Below, one piece after another: positions 43,461 to 55,499 of a stretch of 64,000 nt of DNA. The notes beneath the pieces were generated by a model. That model saw nothing but the letters and a program-made list of their open reading frames with translations, made no database searches and was not told where the DNA came from. Numbering within the stretch: position 1 is the first letter of the stretch; every line of letters starts with the position of its first letter. A program made the translations under genes and the position numbers. The stretch spans positions 481,001 through 545,000 of the forward strand of contig NW_026705444.1 in the NCBI RefSeq assembly GCF_029867415.1, given 5' to 3'. This stretch comes from Vicia villosa (taxonomy: Eukaryota; Streptophyta; Magnoliopsida; Fabales; Fabaceae).

Positions 43461-45717
43461 CCAGTCAAATTCAAATCTTTCATATAGTAGATAGACATGA
43501 TTTATCTCTATGAAGAGATATTTCTCCTATTTCACCACATTCAAAATTACAAACATTTTCATTTCAATTTCAAAACATTATCCCATTTAGGATTTTGAAA
43601 GGCATGCTCTGAGGAACACACACCCAGACTTGTTTCCTTTCCCTAAAATGGTTGAGAATCGTTCTTTCATTCAAGAGACTGTGACTGGCATACTTGCACA
43701 CACACAAGTAAGGTCCTTCTCTTATGAAATGAAACCGCTTTTCTATCACTTCAAATGTTTGTGGTGGAATAGTAGAAATACCTCTCTGTAAATATGACTT
43801 CATGTTTCATTCCTGTAAACATAGATTTCATTCAAACTTCAACCTTGAGTTCAAACAAGGCACCCAAAATCAACCCATTTCCCTAAGTAGTTCCTCGAAC
43901 TACAAAAAGCTCTGACTTCCATTAGGGATATGTAGGCATGATATTCACAAGGAATCTCAGCGAGCTAATCAAAAACCAAAAATATTCAGTTCATCTGTCT
44001 TTCAATTCAATTCATTTCTTTCTCCTAACACAAAGGAGAAACTTTCCCAATCAAGCAGCAACACAAACACATAGACACAGAGAAGGTTCCCGTAGAGTAC
44101 TACGGATATGTAGGGTGCTTAAAACCTTCCCTATGTATAACCGAATTCCTGGACTCCAGAACATCTGATTAGGTGAAATCCCCACACTTAAAAACTCTTA
44201 GGGTTTATTTGAGATCTTTTTCCCCTTCCTCCTCGTAGGATAATTAAAAAGTTCGTGTGCTATCGTAGGAAGAACTGAAATAAAATTCATCCCACAAGGG
44301 CGCCTTTCTCCTTCCAAATTTCGCATGAAGGTTCTGGCGTGCCGTCTTCCGAAGATAAACGGGGAGGTAAAAAAACGACACCACACTTGTGTCCTAACAA
44401 GAGGCTGATCAAGAGGAGATTGAAAAAATTAGGGTTTTGAGGCCCACAAGGAAGTTCAACACTCTCCTATGGTTCGAAAGGTTCTCCCATCAATATCCAA
44501 GCCCAAGGATGGCCTAATTTCATGATCAACCACTTTCAAGATCACCTGAGGCCCAAATTAGGGTTTTGACCTAATTCCACTATAAGGTTGTCTTTTAATC
44601 AGGACATAGCTCCAAGACTCAAACCATGATTCAAAGGCATCCAAATAAACATTATAGTCCATTCACATCATTCATTTGAAGAGGAGATCCTGATTCATGT
44701 GGAATCCACAAAACTGTAGTTCATCTGGAAAAGTCAACTATGTGGGCCAACCTTTGACTTTTAAGAAAAATGATCAACCATGGAATTTTAAGGAGTCAAA
44801 TCACCAACATATGACTATTGAAGACATTTGGCCAAGAGAAATCAAGAAAATTCATCAAGAATTAAAAAGTCAACAAAAGTCAAAATTAGGGTTTTTAGGT
44901 GATTTTGACCTCATTTTGGGAACTTCAAATTTCACCTACACAGTCAAAAATCTCCCAACATTAAAGTTGTAGATCGTGATCAAATAAAAAACTTTGACAC
45001 TTATCTCATTTCAACAAAAATGATTATTTTGAGAGATATGGAATTATGAAGATTATGTTCAAAGAACTTAGAAATTTTTTAAGTGTTTTCACTTGAATTT
45101 TTCCTAACTTTGTGGCCATTTTTCTATATGATCCCAAAAGAGTTTGAGAAAAATTTTAAAAAGTGGATTGAAGTATGTTGCAAGGGCTTTCCAAAGATAC
45201 CATTAGCATTAAATTCCATGGATTGAGCTATGAGATATGATTTTGTGAAGAAGACTCCATAACACTTGAAAAACTCCATGAACATGAAGAAGTTATGAAG
45301 CAAAACTATTTCAAATGCAAAGATTCCTTTCTTGCAGCCCCTGTAAATTGCTCAAGGCACCAAACTCAATTGATTTCACTTGCTTTTGAGCTATGATCCA
45401 AGGTCTTTCACCATTACCTATTGAATTACACCATTTATGGAACAAAGTTAACACTTCTATTCTAGTAAAGTGACTTTAATCACAAACACAAGTACTCTTG
45501 AGCCACTACATTGTAGATTCTGATCAAAAAGCAAACCAAAACCAACAAGCAACACTCTAGAACTTAGAAGAATCACCCTAAGCTCATGTTTTAAGCATTG
45601 CAAGTACCATGGGAACCATAACTTCAAGTTAACTTCACCAAGAAGCAAAGTTGAACAACTCCCACATGTAATCTTCAAATTCTGAGATTCCTTCACCCAC
45701 AAACCTTAATCTTGGCC

Positions 45718-45726
45718 TATAAATAG
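45718..45726 (+). promoter_or_regulatory. TATA box of the outer Ogre LTR
   Basis: TATAAATAG preceded by GGCC, matching 17366 and 39959. Confidence 0.65.
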
Positions 45727-46580
45727 ATAGCCTCAATCCCTTGATCAAACACAAAAAAAATCCAAAGTCACCTTTCATACACCATTTTTTAGATTTTGAT
45801 CACCTCCATACACTTCCTAAACACCTCAAACTCATAATCACCCTCAAACCTCCATTAAATTTCCATAAAGAGCCTTAACCTTCCAAATTTCATTCCATCA
45901 GCTCATTAGCCAAATTAATCATTCAAACACCTTTTATATACCATATAGAAGTTGTCCAGATCATTCACTAACATCTGTAACACTTGGAATCCATTGTTGC
46001 ACTTTAAATTTTTTACCTTGTAGGTACTATCGGGTTTGGAGTTATAGAGGCTCTCAAAGCATTCTAAGCATTCCAACACACTCCTTGGAGGCCTTTGAAG
46101 CTTTCCATATCATTATGGCACTTTTGTAACACCTCCAAGCAAGGTCACGACCTCCATTTTCAGAGGTAAGAAGATTGAACTTGCGCTTACTCATTTAGGC
46201 CTCATTCTAAACAAAACTTTTTATCAATCTACTCAGTAAGATGTAGGGAATAATAGCCCTAAGGTTTTAGGTCCTGATTTTGTGTTTTAAGAATTTAATT
46301 TGAAAAACTATTTTTAGGGTTCATGCGTGTTTTCCAGAAATTCACTTGTTTGAAGATGAATAAATGTTAGTTAATTATATGGTTAGGTTCTTGGTGAAAT
46401 GTTGATCATGTCAAGGTCTTATTTTGTTAAAATTGATTAAGTTTGGATGAAGTTCAAATCTGGCGCCATTGTTGTTTATGCTGTGGTTCCATGAAGATGA
46501 AGATGGCTGGAAAATTTGAATTTAGTCACTTGTTTAAAATATATTGAATGGTGTGTGTTCATTTGTGACTACATCGTAAA

Positions 46581-46669
46581 TAACTCAGTTGGTTTGTGTG
46601 TGTGTGTGTGTGTGTATTGCGCACGTCCCTCAAGTCTGGGGTTTGAATCCCCCTCACCCCAGATCTTTT
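46581..46669 (+). other. tRNA-like module 1, outer Ogre LTR
   Basis: TAACTCAGTTGG at 46581-46592 is an A-box with one mismatch. GTTTGAATC at 46641-46649 is a B-box with one mismatch. A (GT)n run expands the middle so the starts are 60 bases apart. TTTT is at 46666-46669. Confidence 0.4.
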
Positions 46670-46744
46670 GCATTTTATTTATTTTTCATATTTTCCAAGT
46701 TTGTGTTGCCTTGTATTGGACTGAACGCATCCTTTGACTGGGCT

Positions 46745-46831
46745 AAGCGCATGGCCCAGTGGTCAATCTTTTGAACTGCAAAGCAAGAGGCGCGGGTTCA
46801 AACCTCTAAGGGGTCAATCGTTTCTTTTTAC
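46745..46831 (+). other. tRNA-like module 2, outer Ogre LTR (tRNA-Cys-like)
   Basis: The A-box TGGCCCAGTGG at 46752-46762 and the B-box GTTCAAACC at 46796-46804 start 44 bases apart. The middle reads TTTTGAACTGCAAAGCAAGAG, close to the anticodon arm and variable region of plant tRNA-Cys(GCA). A T5 run ends at about 46830. The acceptor stem is degraded. Confidence 0.55.
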
Positions 46832-47689
46832 AACTTATTTTCTTCACTTTTTTTATTAAACTTTGAAAACCTTTTTAAATAGTAAAATTAATTACTTTGG
46901 TTTGATTTTTTTTATGTTGCTTATTTAACTTATGTATTTTGATGTTATGATTAAAAAATCCAAAAATATTTATTATTTCATTATCTAAAAAATTAATCAA
47001 GAATATGTCTTTTTATGTGTTAAAAAATACAAAAAAAATATTTTCTTTTTGAACATTTTGTTCAAATCAACCTTGTGTATTTTTGTAAATATATTTTTTT
47101 AGGGTTAAGATAATGTGTCCTTGACTTTCTCATGTACCCTTAGATCAATTCTCCTTTAGAATTTGGTAATAATCATTAAAAAATTAATTAGTTTTATGTA
47201 TTGATTTCAAAATCCTAATTCAAAAAATAGTTTGATCTTTGTTTATTCATGTCAAGTGTACTTGTTTATCTTAATCATTATCTTTTGTACATGTACATAT
47301 ACTTGTTGATTTCCATCCTTGTATTTTTGTACTTGTATCCATTATATTATCTTTGTACATATCTTATTTATCTAACCATATGCATGAGATTCACATTCAT
47401 CATTCATCATTCATTCATACATGAAACTAATCCAAAGGTATAAATATCCTTGCTCATTATCTTTGATGGTTATCATACTTACTTGTTTGTCTTTTGTAAC
47501 TCATGTTATCACACACACTTGAGGTATCCATTAATTAATTTCTTAAGTTGTTTGTTGAAAAATCCAAAGGAGTGGGAATGGTATTGACTAAAATTGTCAA
47601 GGTACTCAAACTCTTTTCCAAATATCTTTTACTTTGTGTTAAAGTATTGTTAAAGCTTTTCACTTGTTAAAAATGGTTTTGTATTGATA

Positions 47690-48050
47690 AAGCTCAACCT
47701 TTTTAAACCCACCCTTGGTTTTGTATTGTTAAAGCTCAACCAACCTTTTGTTTTGAAACCTTCGTACTAAGAGGGGAATTATTCCCGGTGAAACTACTCT
47801 TAGTCAATTGACCTTGTATTGTTAAAGCTTGGTCCCTTTTATTTGAAATTGGTTTTGTATTGTTAAAGCTCAACCACTCCTTTGTTTTAAAACTTTGGTA
47901 TTAAGAGAAGAATTATTCCCGGTGAAACTACTCTTAGTCCATTGACCTTGTATTGTTAAAGCTTGGTCCCATTTTATTAAAAACTTGTTAATTATTGTTA
48001 AAGCTTAACATTTTAAAAACCCGTTGAGTATTGTTAAAGCTTAACACCCA
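47690..48050 (+). repeat. Tandem motif in outer Ogre LTR
   Basis: Alternating copies of TGTATTGTTAAAGCT with CAACC or TGGTCCC, and two copies of GAATTATTCCCGGTGAAACT followed by ACTCTTAGTC. Non-coding. Confidence 0.75.
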
Positions 48051-48504
48051 AAAATATTTTGTCCACTTTGGCCCTTCTATTTTCCTTTTAATAGGAACTA
48101 CATAAGCTCTGACTTCCCTTTTCTTTAAAAGGCGTATGTAGGCCTAAGATGCGATGTCTTATCGAGCTCACTTTCAAAAACTTCTTTTCCCATCCCCACA
48201 CTCTTTTTAAACAAGTTCACATAAGTTTTTCAAATAAATGTACACAAAAACAATAACATTTTCAAAGAGGTTCCCATGGGATATTATGGATATGAGGGAT
48301 GCTTAAAACCTTCCCCTTGTATAATAAACCCCCTTACCCAAATCTTTGATAAGTTTATTAGTTTTGATTTTAAAAACTTCTGTGAGTTTTATTCGCTCTT
48401 TCTCCCATTCCTTTTGGAAATAATAAAGCGCGGTGGCGACTCTGTTTTAAAAAAATGAGCTAAGTCTTTCTCATGGCTTTATTCTCACCAATTTCACCGC
48501 TACA

Positions 48505-48639
48505 CATTCAACTACTAAGTATGTTCTTTTGAAGGATTCCACCTGAGTTGTATGATAGCGTATGATGAAGTTGATGATTCTTCTTTTTTTGAACTTTTAT
48601 CCCCCATCTTTAAGTAATTAAATTAGCTCATTTAATTCC
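48505..48639. other. Spacer after the outer Ogre LTR
   Basis: No recognisable PBS or gene follows the LTR end. AT-rich. Confidence 0.4.
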
Positions 48640-49200
48640 TCTATAATTTCCTTCTTTATTGATTTTTCCTAAAATTCGTGAAAGCTCTCATCTTTTGATT
48701 TAAAGATTGGATTAAACTTCATATTCTTAAATCTTATACATTGTTTAGTTACAAATGTTCCAATACGACTTACAACATTTCTAAATTTTGAAAAACATTT
48801 AAAAGTAACATCTTCATCTTCTTTGCCTTATGTGTTCATCTCATCTTGCTCGATACTTGGAGAAACACCATATATCATTTCAAGAATATTCCATATTTCT
48901 TTGGAGGTTTTACAATTATGAAAATATAAAAGTTTAGTATCATCTAACGAAATTACTATAAAGTTTTTAATTTTGAAATCTATTTAAAAGGGAATCAGGT
49001 TATTATACTACTTTTCCATTTACTTGGTAAGCATGGATAAACGGACCATTGATTAAAGTTTCCCATAATTCATGATTTATAATTTTAATAAAAATTCTAA
49101 ATCTAGCTTGCATTTATCAAGTCTACTACTATTAGGAAGCTGTGGTGTGTTTAGAAAATATCTCTTGTTAGAAGTCATCTTCATCCTGAAGCGGTTAGTC
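48640..49200 (-). pseudogene. Ty1/copia gag remnant
   Basis: Read on the minus strand, this contains LDDTKLLYFHNCKTSKEIWN and LEMIYGVSPSIEQDEMNT, then a FSKFRNVVSRIG stretch. This is the pattern of UBN2/copia gag proteins of plants. Many stops interrupt it. The start lies near 49190, next to a PBS-like sequence. Only the N-terminal gag part is recognisable and pol is absent, so the remnant is short and old. Confidence 0.6.
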
Positions 49201-49216
49201 CTTAAACGTGAGTTAT

Positions 49217-49228
49217 GCTTTGATACCA
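49217..49228 (-). other. PBS-like site of the copia remnant
   Basis: GCTTTGATACCA on the plus strand reads TGGTATCAAAGC on the minus strand, an iMet-tRNA-type primer binding site directly upstream of the minus-strand gag remnant. Confidence 0.6.
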
Positions 49229-49230
49229 CT

Positions 49231-50630
49231 TGTGTGACATATGACTTCATACACAAGATAGGGGTGAATTGTGTGTTTCAGAAAGGAATTTCTTTGTTAT
49301 GTTTATTTTTACAAAATAATAAAGTTCCTAGAATAACTAGTCTATTTAATGAAAGGTTAAGTGTTACTTAATCATGATATCTCATTAAATATAAGGATAT
49401 TATTATTAAAGTATCCATAGTCTATATTTATTGTGAAGTGGGATAATATTACAACATTGAGACTATTATATGGATAGAGTGATGAGCACATCTCATGGAT
49501 CATGGATTAAGAGTTATTAAGCTTTCACATAGGCTTAAATATTAAGAGTAATATTTATACTAGATTGATCCATCATGAAAATACTACATAGAATTTTAAA
49601 CAAGTGCCATAAGTTATTCTCAAGATGAAAATGGTGTATACTACCCTTCGATCTAAAACCAATATAGACCCTAGATATGGAGTCGATTACTTTATTCCCA
49701 ATCAAACAATTTCCGTAACATGATGACCATAAAGATGGTTAATATGCACTCCATAAATAATACTGAGGGAAATAAGTGACCTAAATAGAATTTTCCCATC
49801 CAATATAATAGAATATATGTCTAAGGGACAAATATTAAACTGAACAAGAGTGACACAGTTTATGCCTTGTGTTCAATATAGACATGGGGGAAAAAGGATA
49901 ATTGCACACACAAACATTTTTACATAAAGGTTTTGTTAAATCACATAACATTTTCATAAATAAGGTATCAATGATATGTTTCTAGATACCACTCATTGTT
50001 TCTTATATTAAAATGTGTGATTTAATATAATTGTCGATGTTACAAGAACCTAGAGGGTCACACACATAACGACAAACTGATGAGAGATACAATAAATAAG
50101 GAAAACCACAAGGTATGATGTACTTAAGAGAATTACAGGACATCGTTAGTTACATTACGCTTAATTTAAATTTAGAACATCGTGACGTACGGTTCACTTA
50201 AATGGAATACAAAATATTGTAAGATAGCATGCACTTAAGTGAAAGATAGTACACCGTAAGGTACAATGCACTTAAGTTGGCTTTTTCAACTTGCAACCTA
50301 CAAAAGCGGTTCTCCAAATAGAAATATTGTGCATAATCTTTAAAACTTGATGAAATTTTATTTTAAACCCTAGTTGTATTTTCTCTTTGTCTATATCAAG
50401 GTCTTCATTAAATAAGTTGGTATTAATATTGAAGGCCATACTTTCGTGTTCACTGAGGAGAGGTTTTGTCAGATGTTAATGGTTATTAACACCTCTTGAT
50501 CGCTCATCTGATTCTGCATAAAAGGTGTTAATCAAAATAAGAGGTAATTGGTTATATCATTGATCATGATCATTCTGACTTAAGGGAAATTTTTGTTTTT
50601 CATTGCATTTTATATCGTGATTTCCCTTCA
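49231..50630. mobile_element. Probable LTR sequence, orientation unclear
   Basis: This 1.4-kb non-coding block starts TGTGTGAC and ends CCCTTCA. On its left is a minus-strand PBS (49217-49228). On its right is a plus-strand PBS-like TGGTTTCAGAGCC (50632-50644). It is either one LTR or two abutting LTR ends in opposite orientation. The open frame at 49072-49371 shows no domain. Confidence 0.35.
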
Positions 50631-50644
50631 GTGGTTTCAGAGCC

Positions 50645-51619
50645 CCTTAAAATATCATGTATCAGATAGTTCTTTATTTTATATGCTTTTTATATTAATT
50701 AGATTAAAACATATAATGAATTAAATAATAATAATAATAATAAGATGAAATTGAGTATTGACGTCATGTTTATGTAATTTGGATGTTCATTGTTGACTAT
50801 GTTTTAGAATCTCACATTTGTATAGTGAAGTAGAAATACATCGATCATCCATAAGTGATATAAATATGATTGATTGATTTATATAAGATATAAATAATTT
50901 TGATGCAAAGATAATATATTAGATATCTTGTTTTATTTCATCCATTTCGATTAGTGCGATGATTATCTCTCATTTGAGTGATCAGTGTTCATTCTACTTC
51001 TGAATCTGACATTTTTATGATGAACCAATGGTATTTCAACTAGTCGAATTGAATAATTGGTTATTACATTTTTGTATGGTATGAATGTGTGACATTAGGG
51101 TTTATGAAGTCACAAGAGTTGTGTTGTTAATAGTCATGTGATCAAGGTTTGTGACAATGCAAGAATTGTGCATTTAGAGTTTGCAAAAAGCGTCAAGTAT
51201 GATCAATCACTGAAATTTAATTAATTGAGTTAATTAACATAATTTAATAATAATAATAATAAAAGTGTGTATATTATTGTTGCCTTGTGTGAGAGGTTAT
51301 GGCCTTAGTTTTCTTTTATTGTTTTTGGAATTTTAAATAAGACTTGTGTGTCGTGCCTTTCTCTATACTCTATTTATGCAAATTCTTTTCTCATATCACT
51401 CCTTCGTATGTAAAACGAGCATTCTTTGATGCGATGTAATATAATGAAGAAAATAAGAAGACAAGATTAAAGGAGGATCACCGTGGAGGTCTAACTTGGA
51501 GAAGCATATATTGTTATTCGATTTAACTTAGGTTCTCTCACTGGTTTAAGGGAACATTGTGCTATGGGTCATAATTGTATCTAAAATTCTGACGTTCAGA
51601 TCACATATGTCTTAAAGGA
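50645..51619. other. AT-rich DNA without recognised features
   Basis: Short AAT runs occur at about 50727-50742 and 51246-51260. I see no coding frame or terminal repeat. Confidence 0.5.
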
Positions 51620-52505
51620 TGTCGAGACAACTATTTCCAAACACACATAATGATAAGGTATAAAAATGCAGTGTAGAAACAATAAAGAACACAAGTAATT
51701 GTTCACCCAGTTCGGTATCAACAATACCTACTCTGGGGGCTACCAAGTCGGGGATAAGTCCACTATAACAATATCAATTTGAAACTAAACTCCCCAGTTT
51801 ACAACTTCTCACTTAATCACTACCTGTGCTAACTTGTACCTAAGACTCACCTAGGTATGAAATCCACCTCAATCCTCCTCAATCACAACCGTGATAACAA
51901 TCACAAATATTAGAAGACACACTTCTAAAACACAGTTATTCAATGCTTAAAAGCTTAAGAATGAACACATAACTTACAACTCGAAGGAAACAACAAACTC
52001 TTCTATCAATATGATATAGGAGTGGCTCACAATAGCCAAGATTGCATAAAACCTAACACTCTATAATGTAAGTTTCCACAATAATAGGTCTGATGCTTGC
52101 TATATATAACAATCTTCTGGACTGGATTTGGGCTTCAAATCGCTACAGGGCACTCCATAAAATTTTCCACAATCTTCTCCATGAAGATAGGACTTCAAAT
52201 ACTAGATTCCTAAATATTCTCCATATTTAGTAACTAATCAAATATCTTAAAATCAGAGACAAAATCTTATCCCTTAAATCAAGCACCACGGAATTGCATA
52301 ATATTCCAAAATATTATGCTACTATACATTAACTAACTCCAGTTGATCCAGCTGTAACATAACAGACGCGATGTTGAATGAACTCTACATAGAACATCTT
52401 TCTCGACATGTCATTATTAGTTGCATGGAACATATTATTCAACATGTTCCCATAAGTTAGTTTTACCAAACATATAATGCTAATCAGAAAAACTGAGAAT
52501 TAACA
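51620..52505 (-). mobile_element. Sirevirus-type 3' LTR, minus strand
   Basis: On the minus strand it starts TGTTAATTCTCAG right after a GGGGGAGAT polypurine tract and ends GTCTCGACA, 886 bp. A TATATATA box lies near 52104. The R/U5 part includes the TTGATACCGAACTGGGTGAAC stretch. It differs in sequence from the young Sirevirus LTR, so it belongs to another family. Its partner LTR is not recognisable in the window. Confidence 0.65.
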
Positions 52506-53004
52506 ATCTCCCCCTTTGGCTTATTTTGGCTAAAACAACTTATCAATTCTCAGCCCTGTAGAGAATACATCTTAGAAGTTCCACAATCAGAGATACAACA
52601 GAAAACAATCATATGTAACACACATGTTAGTTGTTAGTGAAATATGCACACATACTAGTTAAGAGATGCATTTTTCCAACCAGTAAGATGTCAAAACATT
52701 GTGTCTGACATCCCTCTCATTCTAATCCCGCTCTTCTTCAACTTGTAAAGGAACTCCCCCTCAACAGCAGAAGTGGATCAACAATAAACCAGGGAAAAAA
52801 TATCTTCCCCTCAGTCAGTGGTTAGTGGTTAGCATACACTATTACTCCCATTTTTTAGCCATAATATGACAAAACAATGTTTGTAAATAACCAAAAGAAA
52901 AACCACAAACACTAGTACAAAGTGACAATACTAAACAAGTTATGGGCATTTAACCCTTACAAAGAAAACAAAAACAATAAACAAAACAACAAAAAATTGA
53001 GAAA
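52506..53004 (-). other. Polypurine tract and 3' UTR of second Sirevirus
   Basis: AAGCCAAAGGGGGAGAT on the minus strand (52506-52522) abuts the LTR. The rest is non-coding. A run of hydrophobic codons in one minus-strand frame near 52940-53000 lies outside the likely env-like reading frame. Confidence 0.6.
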
Positions 53005-54943
53005 AGATCTCAAGGAGCAGTCTCATCACTTGCTTCAATATCGGTATCAGCTTCAACTTCAGCGTTGGTATCCATATCATATGCACTACTGAGTTCTTCT
53101 TCTTTCCCATCATTAGATAAAATATGGTCAGTATCACCATCATTAACTTTTTCAAGCTAAGTTTGTTCTCCTTCAGGGGAATTCTTCGCAGTAACTTCAA
53201 TGTTTCCAGAGTTATCAACCACCTTCCCCCAGAGTCTTAATTAGTCTCCCCGGCTGAATCTTCCTATCCGTGCTAGTTCTGATGGATTTATCCAGCTCTC
53301 TGCAGGTTGCCTTCAGTGTTGCAATGACTCCTTGCTTGGGATTGGTAGCACCAGATGTCGGAGAAGATGTCAAAGCAATATCTTGAACAAGTGCTCCACC
53401 AAACAACTTATAGTGCACAGTCATAGGTGAATCCCTTTTCTTCACATGATCACTACTCATAATAATATCAGGGTGCTGATTCAGAATGACTCCACATATG
53501 AGAGAGGGAAAACAAATAGGCATCTTGACAGCAGTAGAGAAGGCTTGCTTCAGAATCTGATCAAAGATGTGAGCTCCAAAATTATAAGTTGATCTTTTAC
53601 ACACAACATAAATGAACCTTCCCATCCCCGCAGTAATGGTGGAGGTATGACTAGTGGGAACTCAATTAGCAGCAAAAATCCTGTTAAGTATAGCATATTT
53701 CACAATGAGTTATCCAACATACAAATTTCCTTTATTCGGATAATGTTTTACTTATCCACCAGTGATCTCCCTACAAACCTGATCATCTATAACCTCTAAT
53801 TCAGATTGAGGTTCAACAGATCTCCCCAAAAACTCATTAATCACAGTATGAGAAAAATTTACCACTCTTTCTTTGACTCCGAGTTTCCTGAAGTTCTTGT
53901 TGTTAGCATCATCACACCCCGCTAGTACACTCACTACAAACTCTTTGACCAACCCCTCATAGCATGGACCAAAACCAATGACAGTCTCGCTCAACCCAGC
54001 AGCTTCTATAAACTTCTCCATATCCTTGCACTTAGAGAAGTCTTTTCCCAGTTCTCTTTCCAAAGAAATTCTTCTTTGATTAACATACTGCCATTTCCCA
54101 ATATATTCTTCAGGAAGAGCACGTAGGTCTTCTTGCCAGTAGACCTTCCATGCAGCAAGATGTCTTGAACATCTTCATCGGACTCTATTTCAGTATCACT
54201 AGAAGAGACCACTTTTCTCTTCTTTGAGGGAACTACGACCTTACTCCATGACTTAGTAGATTAATTACAGGCTTTCCCTTGACATCCCTAACCTTTTTCA
54301 TGGGAGTCCCTGCCTGAGGGTCTCCAACAGTAACACCCTTTCCCTTTCTTCTTTTAAATCTTTTGGCAATTCCATGTTTAAGATGATTTTCCAGAAGATC
54401 ATCTTCGGAAGAAGGGACATCTAGGTTAATTATAGCACTAGGTACACACACATCTGCCTTCTTCTTTCTTCTTCTTTCAAGGATAAAATCATCACTAACA
54501 GGGTTATGAGCAAATTTTCCCTTGGAACTAATCCCTATTCTAGAATATGCTTGAACATTCTGTTCATCATCTGACTCAATTTCAGTTAAAATGGAGGCTA
54601 CCATCCTCCTGAGTTGCTTGTCTGTTTCAATGATCTTGGCATGATCATGACTATCCAAGCTATCACCAGCCCTAGAGGCCTCTGTTTTCTTTGACTCACT
54701 TGCCTTAGAGGCGCTTCTAGGTATCATCTTACTGAGAGAAGTTGAAGACTTACTAGAGAGTTTAGTATTCTTATGGTTAGAAGAGCTTCCTTCCTCCCGA
54801 ATGGATTCAACTGTAGTTAAAGGAACAACGTTCAACACGAGATTAGATAAATTGATCATTTGAAGAGGATCCTCACCCATAGGAGACGCACTGTGCTTAT
54901 CGGACTGAGCATGCATGGAATCAGAAGAAGAATGTTGAGACAT
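53005..54943 (-). pseudogene. Sirevirus env-like ORF, broken
   Basis: The minus-strand start at 54943 reads MSQHSSSDSMHAQSDKHSAS. A Ser-rich and charged region with basic clusters (ERRRKKKAD, KRFKRRKGKG) follows. Then comes a helical domain of about 250 residues split over three frames (EFLGRSVEPQSELEVIDDQV, MGRFIYVVCKRSTYNFGAHI, KMPICFPSLICGVILNQH), resembling the 'putative plant transposon protein' domain seen in env-like ORFs of Maximus/SIRE elements. An acidic tail ends near 53005. Frame changes lie near 54240, 54050 and 53700, with more breaks near the tail. Confidence 0.65.
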
Positions 54944-55126
54944 TGTTGATTTGACACAAGGGTTTGTTAGCACTTGGAAGAGAAAACCAGGGTTTCTTAA
55001 GGAATAACTAACGATCTTATTAATTTTTTTGAAAAAGTAACAAGACTTAATCCACCGACTTCCCTTTAATGGACTTGGGCCAAACAAATATACTTTAAAA
55101 TTTTGTATGAACTTTTCAAATAGCAT

Positions 55127-55499
55127 TAATTGCTATAATTCCTCGAAATTATGGGCACAAACTTTCCTTTTAACCTCTTTGAGTAGAATACCTTTTTCGT
55201 CATTGATGAAGTAGGTATTAGCATGTCCATGGCCACTTTCTTTGTATTTAGTGAAGTTCTTAGCAACATTTAAGTACTTAGTTCTTCCCTATTGAAATTT
55301 GTATTTGGACACAACATTCACACAATTATTACAAGATGTCGTGACATGTTGTGAGACATCATCCCTTTTATCCTTGTCTTTAAATGTATCACTACTAGGT
55401 GTGTGTGGCTTAATGTTATCTAGAGGTTTCTGGACATTTATCTTATGTCGAGATCCACCATCTTGTATATATCTTTATTTATCAATAAAAGATATGGAG
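55127..55499 (-). other. Junction region between gag remnant and env-like ORF
   Basis: No domain is recognisable. In an intact Sirevirus the 3-4 kb of pol would lie here, so this is a deletion scar or heavily decayed sequence. Confidence 0.5.

Larger units (their letters stand above)
39351..44385 (+). mobile_element. Inner Ogre-type solo LTR, right part
   Basis: This resumes the LTR of 29437-30388 after the Sirevirus. It contains a TATA box at 39959-39967, a donor motif at 40357, two tRNA-like modules, tandem repeats, and the terminal ACAAAGGAGAAAC...GATAATTAAAAAGTTCG region. It ends ACGACACCACA at 44385, followed by the second CTTGT. Without the Sirevirus the solo LTR is about 6.0 kb. Its open frames are short and unrelated to known domains. 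Confidence 0.8.
44386..48504 (+). mobile_element. Outer Ogre-type LTR, right part
   Basis: This resumes the LTR that starts at 29306. Its first bases (CTTGT, then AACAAGAGGCTGATCAAG) fit the Ogre LTR around 15870. It has a TATA box at 45718-45726, a donor motif at 46166, two tRNA-like modules and CCCGGTGAAACTACTCTTAG repeats. It ends in CACCGCTACA after a CTTTTGGAAATAATAAAG stretch. I find no matching target duplication, so it may be the LTR of a truncated element or a rearranged solo LTR. Confidence 0.7.

Noticed and set aside
43570..43803. Short minus-strand frames in the Ogre LTRs
   Set aside because: Low-complexity, not conserved between the three LTRs, and without domains.
49072..49371. 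99-codon plus-strand frame
   Set aside because: It overlaps the minus-strand copia gag start and PBS, and shows no domain.
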